Assembly (NCBI RefSeq): GCF_031759225.1
Contig: NZ_CP134494.1
Span: forward strand, 4,028,501-4,092,500
Direction: 5' to 3'
DNA: 64,000 nucleotides
Source: Mesobacillus jeotgali
Lineage (GTDB): Bacteria > Bacillota > Bacilli > Bacillales > Cytobacillaceae
This document shows, piece by piece, positions 57,945 to 64,000 of the stretch. A program made the translations under genes and the position numbers. Under the pieces are notes generated by a model that was not told the DNA's origin, did no database searches, and worked only from the letters and a program-made list of their open reading frames with translations. How positions within the stretch are numbered: position 1 is the stretch's first letter; each line of letters opens with the position of its first letter.

Positions 57945-58675
57945 CAGGATCCCCCCAATCCAAGCGCTGATTTTACTGAAAAGCGCCCTTCATAAATAGC
58001 TTTGCCGACAATTGCGCCGCTTACGCCATCTTCGCTTAGCTGACGGAGAGCACCTAGATCGTCAAGCGAGCTGACACCTCCAGATGCGATGACGCTTTTG
58101 CCTGTTTCCAGGGCAAGCTGGCGGGTTGCCTCGACATTTGGCCCTGTTAGCGTACCATCCGTCGCGATGTCGGTAAAAATAAAGGTCTCTGCTCCGGCGT
58201 CAGCGAATCTTTTACCAAGCTCGACAGCACTTACCTCTGAAGTGTTCAGCCAGCCGTGTGTAGCCACGAATCCATTTTTCGCGTCAAGACCAATTGCGAT
58301 TTTTGCCCCGTACCTCCTGACCATCTCCTCTGCAAACTCCGGATTCGATACAGCAATGCTGCCAATGATGACACGGGTGACGCCATTTTCAAGATAGTGA
58401 TTGATATCATCTTCGCTGCGGATTCCGCCGCCGATTTGGATGTTCACGCCAAGCTCCTTCGCTGACTGGATGACGAATTGATCGTTCACCCTCTTGCCAT
58501 CCCTAGCTCCATCGAGGTCGACCATATGAATCCATTTTGCTCCTTCATCAGCGAATTTCTTCGCCATTTCAAAAGGAGAATCTCCATAAACTGTTTCCTT
58601 TTCATAATCGCCTTGCAGCAGCCGGACACATTTTCCGCCACGCATGTCGATCGCCGGGTAGATTGTGAATTTCAT
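57944..58675 (-). CDS. hisA: ProFAR isomerase HisA
   Basis: 243 residues. [13 protein letters not shown] (Asp8), G-G-G-I-R, G-L-D-A-K (Asp near 129) and A-S-G-G-V-S. Amadori rearrangement in step 4. Start overlaps the hisH stop by 1 bp. Confidence 0.97.
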   Translation of the reverse strand: MKFTIYPAIDMRGGKCVRLLQGDYEKETVYGDSPFEMAKKFADEGAKWIHMVDLDGARDGKRVNDQFVIQSAKELGVNIQIGGGIRSEDDINHYLENGVTRVIIGSIAVSNPEFAEEMVRRYGAKIAIGLDAKNGFVATHGWLNTSEVSAVELGKRFADAGAETFIFTDIATDGTLTGPNVEATRQLALETGKSVIASGGVSSLDDLGALRQLSEDGVSGAIVGKAIYEGRFSVKSALGLGGS

Positions 58676-59313
58676 TAATCAGACATCCTTTCTGTTGCAA
58701 GGTTGGCAAAATTCCGGAGCAACGCCATTCCCATACCACTACTTTTTTCCGGATGGAATTGCATCCCGAATATATTTTCCCGGCCAACGATGGCAGGCAC
58801 TTCAACATCATAATAATCTCCGACCGCGACCAGGACTCCAGGCTCGTTCGTTTTTACAAAATAAGAATGAACAAAGTAAACATAATCTTCTTCAAGAGAG
58901 TCCAGCAATGGCGAGGCACCCATAAAACGAAGCTTGTTCCAGCCCATATGCGGAACCTTATAAGGCTGGCCTTCTGCGGTCACTCCTGTAAAACGTTCCA
59001 CTTTACCAGGGAGCAGGTTCAAACCCTTTGTCAGCCCATTTTCCGTGCTTTCTTCAAACAACAGCTGCATGCCGAGGCAGATTCCGAGCACAGGCTTGCC
59101 GGTCGATGCAAAATCACGGATCATTTGCGTCAAACCGGTTCGGTTCAATTCATCCATAGCATCTCGGAATGAACCGACACCAGGGACGAGCATCGCATCT
59201 GCATCCATTAAATTGCCTTTATGTTGTGAAATAAAATATGGCGCATCCAGCCGTTCGAGCGCTTTACTGACGCTGAACAGATTGCCCATGCCGTAATCGA
59301 CGATGCCTATCAT
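58675..59313 (-). CDS. hisH: imidazole glycerol phosphate synthase amidotransferase subunit
   Basis: 212 residues, class I glutaminase. P-G-V-G-S-F, nucleophile G-I-C-L-G-M-Q (Cys near 80), and H-P-E-K-S with His and Glu of the triad. Supplies ammonia to HisF. About 55 bp after hisB. Confidence 0.97.
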   Translation of the reverse strand: MIGIVDYGMGNLFSVSKALERLDAPYFISQHKGNLMDADAMLVPGVGSFRDAMDELNRTGLTQMIRDFASTGKPVLGICLGMQLLFEESTENGLTKGLNLLPGKVERFTGVTAEGQPYKVPHMGWNKLRFMGASPLLDSLEEDYVYFVHSYFVKTNEPGVLVAVGDYYDVEVPAIVGRENIFGMQFHPEKSSGMGMALLRNFANLATERMSD

Positions 59314-59368
59314 GAGTTTACTTCCTTCCTTTTTTCAAGTATTCCGGGGAAACTGGTTGTAAGTTCCC

Positions 59369-59956
59369 CTACAGCATTCCCTTCGATGAAGGTACTCCTT
59401 TTACCCGCGGGTCGATGGTCGTCGCTTCATCAAGCGCGCGGCCAAGGGCCTTGAACACTGCTTCGATCATGTGGTGAGTGTTTTTTCCGTAGTGGACGAT
59501 GACATGCAGGTTCATTCTTGCTTCGAGTGCCAGCTTCCACAGGAATTCATGGACAAGCTCGACATCAAAAGTTCCCACCTGCTGGGCAGGGAATTCTGCG
59601 CGCATTTCGAGGTGCGGGCGGTTGCTAAGATCGATGACCACCTGCGCCAAGGCCTCATCCATTGGAACAAAGGCGTTGCCATAGCGCTTGATCCCTTTTT
59701 TATCGCCGAGTGCTTCGCGAAGCGCCTGTCCGATGCAGATGCCAATATCCTCGGTTGTATGGTGGCCATCCACCTCTACATCACCCTTCGCATCTACATT
59801 CAAATCAAATTGTCCATGCTTTGCAAACAAATCGAGCATATGCGAAAGAAAAGGGACACCAGTTTCCAGTTCCGTTTTCCCTTCGCCATCTATACTAAAA
59901 TCAAGATCTATCTTTGTTTCATTTGTATATCGATTCACCGTTGCGGTGCGTTCCAT
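59369..59956 (-). CDS. hisB: imidazoleglycerol-phosphate dehydratase
   Basis: 195 residues from ATG 59956 (GGAGGGAAAG site); a start at 59971 lies before it. H-H-T-x-E-D and the second H-x-x-E (H-H-M-I-E-A) bind manganese; G-Y-G-x replaced by usual K-R-Y-G-N. Monofunctional HisB, as in other Bacillus. Step 6. Confidence 0.96.
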   Translation of the reverse strand: MERTATVNRYTNETKIDLDFSIDGEGKTELETGVPFLSHMLDLFAKHGQFDLNVDAKGDVEVDGHHTTEDIGICIGQALREALGDKKGIKRYGNAFVPMDEALAQVVIDLSNRPHLEMRAEFPAQQVGTFDVELVHEFLWKLALEARMNLHVIVHYGKNTHHMIEAVFKALGRALDEATTIDPRVKGVPSSKGML

Positions 59957-59980
59957 CAGCTTTCCCTCCATCCACTTTCA

Positions 59981-61249
59981 TTACGATTTAAGTCTTGTTT
60001 CCACTGCCCTGGCGTGGGCTTCCAACCCTTCAAGCCGGGCGAACTGTGCAATCTTTGCACCGTTGTCGGCCATCGCTTTCTCACTGTAAAGGATGATGCT
60101 CGATTTCTTTTGGAAATCCTCGACACTCAATGGGCTTGAGAAGCGCGCTGTCCCGTTCGTTGGCAGGACATGGTTCGGTCCGGCAAAGTAATCTCCGACA
60201 GGCTCTGAGCTGTATCTACCAAGGAAAATCGCGCCAGCGTGCTTGATTTTACCGAGCAGCTCCATCGGATTCTCTGTTATGATTTCAAGGTGCTCCGGCG
60301 CCAGCTGGTTGATGGCGCCGACTGCCTCATCCATATCAGCTGCCACATAAATCGCTCCAAAATTTTCGATTGCCTGTGTCGCGATTTCCTTTCTAGGCAA
60401 TTGGGATAGCTGCTTGTATACCTCGTTTTGAACATCTTCAGCAAGAGTACGGGATGTTGTCACTAAAACCGCACATGCCCGCGGATCGTGCTCTGCCTGG
60501 GAAAGCAGATCCGCTGCAATTTCATTGGCATGCGCTGTATCGTCCGCCAAAATGCCGATTTCACTTGGACCTGCAATCATATCAATCGCAACGTCGCCAA
60601 AAACTTCACGCTTGGCGAGGGCGACATAAATGTTTCCCGGCCCTGTGATTTTATCGACTGGCTGAATCGTTTCAGTCCCGTATGCCAGAGCCGCGATCGC
60701 CTGGGCTCCGCCAATCTTATAGATTTCTTTTACCCCGGCAATATCTGCGGCAACGAGCACTCCTGCAGGGAGCTTACCGTCCTGTCCAGGCGGTGATACC
60801 ATCACGATCCGCTGAACACCAGCGGTTTTTGCCGGGATGACATTCATTAAGACCGATGAAGGATAAGCCGCTGTCCCGCCAGGCACATATACACCGACAG
60901 AATCGAGCGGCGTCACCTTCTGCCCGAGCATCGTGCCATTTTCCTCGGTCGTCATCCATGACGGACGCAGCTGCTTTTCATGGTAGTTACGGATATTGTC
61001 TGCTGCCTCTGTGATAATGTCCACGAGCTGGCTGCTGACCGATTTATAGGCTTCTGAAATTTCATCGTCTGTTACCAGAAAATCGCCGAGCGCCACTCTA
61101 TCGAACTTTTCGGTAAAAGTCCTGAGCGCCTGGTCACCGGAAGCCCTGACTTCCGCGATAATGCTCTGTACCGCTTTTCGTTGCTCTTCCGTTCCGCCAT
61201 CTACTGTCCGTTTGAGCGACAAGCTTCCATCTATTTGTAAAATCTCCAT
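59981..61249 (-). CDS. hisD: histidinol dehydrogenase
   Basis: 422 residues from ATG 61249 (AAAGGA upstream); TTG at 61258 touches that site. [22 protein letters not shown] and G-P-N-H-V-L-P-T are conserved, with zinc-binding His and catalytic Glu/His. Last two oxidations to histidine. Confidence 0.97.
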   Translation of the reverse strand: MEILQIDGSLSLKRTVDGGTEEQRKAVQSIIAEVRASGDQALRTFTEKFDRVALGDFLVTDDEISEAYKSVSSQLVDIITEAADNIRNYHEKQLRPSWMTTEENGTMLGQKVTPLDSVGVYVPGGTAAYPSSVLMNVIPAKTAGVQRIVMVSPPGQDGKLPAGVLVAADIAGVKEIYKIGGAQAIAALAYGTETIQPVDKITGPGNIYVALAKREVFGDVAIDMIAGPSEIGILADDTAHANEIAADLLSQAEHDPRACAVLVTTSRTLAEDVQNEVYKQLSQLPRKEIATQAIENFGAIYVAADMDEAVGAINQLAPEHLEIITENPMELLGKIKHAGAIFLGRYSSEPVGDYFAGPNHVLPTNGTARFSSPLSVEDFQKKSSIILYSEKAMADNGAKIAQFARLEGLEAHARAVETRLKS

Positions 61250-61371
61250 GGAATTCAAATCCTTTCAGATTCACGATCTATATCATCTAAGCTGAATGAT
61301 TGATTAGGGTTCGTTCAGCTTTTTATATAAAAGACTTCGGTTCAATAAATTCCAGACTCTGTTTATCTGGT

Positions 61372-61995
61372 CTAGATAACTTTATCCAAACGTTTGATCA
61401 GCTCGCTGATCCGCTCATCCTTTATCCGATAGCTTACTGGATTGACGATTAGCCTAGAGGTGACGTTTGTGATCGTTTCGTATTCGACCAGGCCATTTTC
61501 CTTTAATGTCCTTCCGGTTGAAACGATGTCGACGATCCTGTCGGCGAGCCCGATTAATGGCGCAAGTTCGATTGATCCATTCAGTTTGATGATTTCTACT
61601 TGCTCACCCTGTTCACGGAAATAGGCTGCGGCGATGTTCGGATATTTCGTCGCGATTTTCGGGGCGACATCATTCATTTTCGTATCCGGCAATCCCGCGA
61701 CAGCAAGATAGCAGCCGCTTATTTTTAAATCCAGAAGTTCGTAGACGTCCCTTTCTTCCTCGAGCAGGACGTCCTTTCCGGCAATCCCGAGATCAGCAAC
61801 GCCATGTTCGACGTATGTAGCGACATCCATCGGCTTTGCCAGGATAAAGCGGAAATTTTCTTCTTCCACGTCAATGATCAACTTGCGGGAATCATCAAAT
61901 TCAGGAGGCAAATTAAAGCCGGCGTTCCGCAGCAGCTCAACCGCTTCGGTAAAAATCCTGCCCTTAGGCATCGCGATGGTCAACTGTCCATTCAT
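61372..61995 (-). CDS. hisG: ATP phosphoribosyltransferase, short form
   Basis: 207 residues, the short HisG that needs His[15 protein letters not shown] and the PRPP loop D-I-V-S-T-G-R-T-L are present. First step of histidine synthesis and main feedback point. Overlaps hisZ end by 4 bp; 122 bp gap to hisD with a weak AAGCTGAA/TTCAGCTT hairpin. Confidence 0.97.
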   Translation of the reverse strand: MNGQLTIAMPKGRIFTEAVELLRNAGFNLPPEFDDSRKLIIDVEEENFRFILAKPMDVATYVEHGVADLGIAGKDVLLEEERDVYELLDLKISGCYLAVAGLPDTKMNDVAPKIATKYPNIAAAYFREQGEQVEIIKLNGSIELAPLIGLADRIVDIVSTGRTLKENGLVEYETITNVTSRLIVNPVSYRIKDERISELIKRLDKVI

Positions 61996-63167
61996 TGCAC
62001 TCCCTCCTTCCCAACAAGGTAAACGACATCAGCAAAAGCAGCGGAACAAGCATCAAGATTTCTAACGGCGCTGATGTCCTGGAGGATGATCCGTTCCCCG
62101 GCCTCCCTGCGCTGGGCAGCAAGCTGGTATGCTTCCTTTCTTCGTTCATGACTGAAAAGAATGCATGTGACAGGTTCAAATTCACCCAAGTCGCCGAGGC
62201 TTTCAAGCAGACGGTCGAGCCTGATCGCGAATCCCGTGGCGCCAGTCGATTTCCCGAATTTCTCGAGCAGTTTGTCATAGCGACCGCCATTGCCGATTGG
62301 GAAGCCCACCATTCCTGCGTAAACCTCAAATAGAATGCCCGTATAATAACTCATATGGCTGACAATCGGTAAATCAAATTTAATTCGGTCGCTGCCGCCG
62401 AAATCTTCGATGATGTCAAAAAGCAGCTTTAATTCATCAAGCGCCGCCCTGCCTTTTCCGTTTTCTATCAGCTCGGATGCCCTGTCAATCACTTCAGGAC
62501 CGCCGCGCAGTTCAAGGAATGCGAGAAGCCTTTGTGAATCGATTGATGACAGTGGCAAACCTTTGACATGCTCGCGATAACCGACATAATTTTTCTCATA
62601 TAAAAATTTCGTCAGTTCCCTGGCTCTTTCTTCCGTGCCTAGAATCTGGACGAACAATTCATTGACGAAACCCACATGCCCGACGGAAAGCTGAAACTGT
62701 TCCAGTCCAGCTTTTTTCAGCGAGGAAATCGCCAGTGAGATCATCTCGCCATCTGCACTTACCGAGTCGTCGCCAATGCACTCTACACCAATCTGCTCGA
62801 ACTCAGCCGGCCGGCCACCTTCCCGCTGCTGGGCGCGGTAGACATTCTCAGAATAAGCCAATCTTAACGGAACCTGATTCTTGAATAATTTAGAAGCCGC
62901 AACCCTCGCAATCGGTGCGGTCATATCCGGCCGCAGCACAAGCGTATGCCCCTGCTGGTCCAACAGCTTGAACAGCTGCTGATCAAGGATCGCTGAAGCC
63001 GTGCCAACTGTTTCGTAATATTCGAGCGCCGGTGTCTCGATGAATTGGAAACCCCATTGCTTCATTTCTTTTTGAATGGAGCTTCGGACTTTTTCCTTCG
63101 CTTCATGCAATTCCGGAAGTGTATCCCGCATGCCAAGCGGCTTTTCAAACATGAATAATCTGCTCAT
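61992..63167 (-). CDS. hisZ: ATP phosphoribosyltransferase regulatory subunit
   Basis: 391 residues, HisRS-like without the anticodon domain. G-M-R-D-T-L-P motif 1 area, R-P-D-M-T motif 2, and the histidine-binding R-Y-D-K-L with G-I-L-F-E-V-Y. Partner and sensor for short HisG. First gene of the his operon. hisC is not in this cluster, as usual in Bacillus. Confidence 0.96.
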   Translation of the reverse strand: MSRLFMFEKPLGMRDTLPELHEAKEKVRSSIQKEMKQWGFQFIETPALEYYETVGTASAILDQQLFKLLDQQGHTLVLRPDMTAPIARVAASKLFKNQVPLRLAYSENVYRAQQREGGRPAEFEQIGVECIGDDSVSADGEMISLAISSLKKAGLEQFQLSVGHVGFVNELFVQILGTEERARELTKFLYEKNYVGYREHVKGLPLSSIDSQRLLAFLELRGGPEVIDRASELIENGKGRAALDELKLLFDIIEDFGGSDRIKFDLPIVSHMSYYTGILFEVYAGMVGFPIGNGGRYDKLLEKFGKSTGATGFAIRLDRLLESLGDLGEFEPVTCILFSHERRKEAYQLAAQRREAGERIILQDISAVRNLDACSAAFADVVYLVGKEGVQ

Positions 63168-63304
63168 TGATTTTCACCCTCTTCGTTGCTGGTGCTTAAT
63201 ATATAAATATTCTCAATCCTTTAGTTCGCTAATATGGTAACAAGATGAAGTTATATGTAGTTTATCGTTCATTTTATTATCCGTCAACCATAAGCTGTTC
63301 ATGT

Positions 63305-63332
63305 TTGCTTTTTAAAATAGAGCTGGTAGAAT
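63305..63332 (+). promoter_or_regulatory. probable sigma-A promoter of the HAD gene
   Basis: TTGCTT, 16-bp spacer, TAGAAT, about 28 bp before the HAD start codon. Confidence 0.4.
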
Positions 63333-63360
63333 GGTGGCAAATAAAAAGGGGGCTTGCGCA

Positions 63361-63912
63361 ATGAAAATCCTCTGGGACCTGGACGGTACAATCCTTGATA
63401 CGTGGCCGACACTTGTCGAGGCATTTACGGTTGTGGCAAATAAAGATCTGAAGTATGAAGAAGTCCTGCCTCATTTGAAATATGGGACAGCCTATGAATT
63501 TTACGGTGTCGATAAAAAGAAGGTAACTGAATTCCGCGAGATTGAACGCACTTTGTCCAATGACAGGAAGCCGCTTTTTACATATGTTAAGGATGTGCTT
63601 GCAAGCGCGGATGCAAATGTACTCGTCACGCATCGTAATCGGCGCTCAACAGAAGAGCTGCTGGAACACTGGGATCTCGGGCCATTTTTCGAGGAAGTCA
63701 TATGCCCTGCTGATGACGGCTATTCGCTAAAGCCGGATATCCATGCCTATAAGTACCTGCATGATCGGTATCAATTGGACCTTGCAGTCGGCGATCAGAG
63801 CACCGACCTGATTCCCGCAAGGAAAATCGGAATTCAAACCTGTTCCTTCCGTGAAGCGAATGAGTTTGCAGACAAAACCATCTATTGTTATTCGGAATTT
63901 CCATATAAGTAG
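63361..63912 (+). CDS. HAD-superfamily hydrolase
   Basis: 183 residues from ATG 63361 (AAAAAGGGGGC site); a start at 63331 is less likely. Motif I D-L-D-G-T-I (nucleophile Asp), motif II V-T-H-R (T), motif III K-P-D and motif IV G-D-Q-S-T-D. Phosphoglycolate-phosphatase-like subclass with small cap. Removes phosphate from an unknown small substrate. Divergent from hisZ. Confidence 0.9.
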   Translation: MKILWDLDGTILDTWPTLVEAFTVVANKDLKYEEVLPHLKYGTAYEFYGVDKKKVTEFREIERTLSNDRKPLFTYVKDVLASADANVLVTHRNRRSTEELLEHWDLGPFFEEVICPADDGYSLKPDIHAYKYLHDRYQLDLAVGDQSTDLIPARKIGIQTCSFREANEFADKTIYCYSEFPYK

Positions 63913-63947
63913 AAGTGAAATGCATAAATTTAATCTAATTAGGAGTT

Positions 63948-64000
63948 TATTTTTGCAGCAGAGGACTTTTATTGGCGAAAAAACATTTTTATTGGCGATT
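63948..64000. repeat. start of a TTTTATTGGCGA repeat
   Basis: TTTTATTGGCGA occurs twice in the last 35 bp of the window (63966 and 63989), so a tandem repeat likely continues beyond the edge. Confidence 0.55.

Noticed and set aside
63168..63330. T-box or histidine attenuator before hisZ
   Set aside because: Only about 160 bp shared with a divergent gene; no T-box sequence or antiterminator structure seen.

Overview
The window is a chromosomal segment of a low-GC Bacillaceae bacterium (Bacillus sensu lato, for example the Mesobacillus/Cytobacillus group; genus is inference). Gene content and order match the Bacillus subtilis neighbourhood: hisZGDBHAF-hisIE, yvcD-like TPR gene, trxB, yvcI-rapZ-yvcK-whiA-crh, clpP with a CtsR operator, tRNA-Arg, sigL, cggR-gapA-pgk-tpiA-gpmI-eno, then secG, a carboxylesterase, rnr, smpB and ssrA.

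Layout. 1-6900: small conserved or strain-variable genes (DUF2188 protein, small FAD oxidoreductase, an operon of three oligopeptide-type ABC permeases without ATPase, YwaF-like membrane protein, GYPG-repeat protein, GNAT enzyme) and a free-standing LAGLIDADG homing endonuclease gene. 6924-31865: one complete, visibly AT-richer Tn7-like transposon of 24,942 bp, bounded by TGTGACGTAA inverted ends and a 5-bp target duplication (TCACA), inserted just past the 3' end of ssrA. 31899-32531: ssrA (tmRNA), itself interrupted in its T-loop by a 274-nt group I intron. 32681-64000: core housekeeping genes, almost all on the minus strand.

Inside the Tn7-like element the core genes are a TnsA-TnsB fusion, a TnsC ATPase and two different TniQ/TnsD-family proteins; no cas genes or CRISPR array are present. 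The remaining part is a nested set of other mobile DNAs: an IS110-family element with a likely bridge-RNA region, a 3.28-kb four-gene transposon (DUF6431-like, DDE transposase, ExeA-type ATPase, DUF5348-like) that cleanly splits a NUDIX gene with a 6-bp duplication, a group II intron with RT/maturase/HNH, and an ORF-less deletion derivative of that intron. Cargo also includes secreted proteins, a DUF5412-like membrane protein, an alpha/beta hydrolase, a tyrosine recombinase, a lipoprotein and an OLD-family ATPase/nuclease that may be a phage-defence gene.

The most interesting reading is of the ssrA junction. Removing the transposon restores a locus where an intron-bearing ssrA converges on a LAGLIDADG endonuclease gene about 130 bp away, so the transposon has probably split a group I intron from its homing endonuclease. 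The transposon end facing ssrA folds into an intrinsic terminator built from its own TnsB-type repeats and closely resembles the host hairpin it displaced to the other side of the element.
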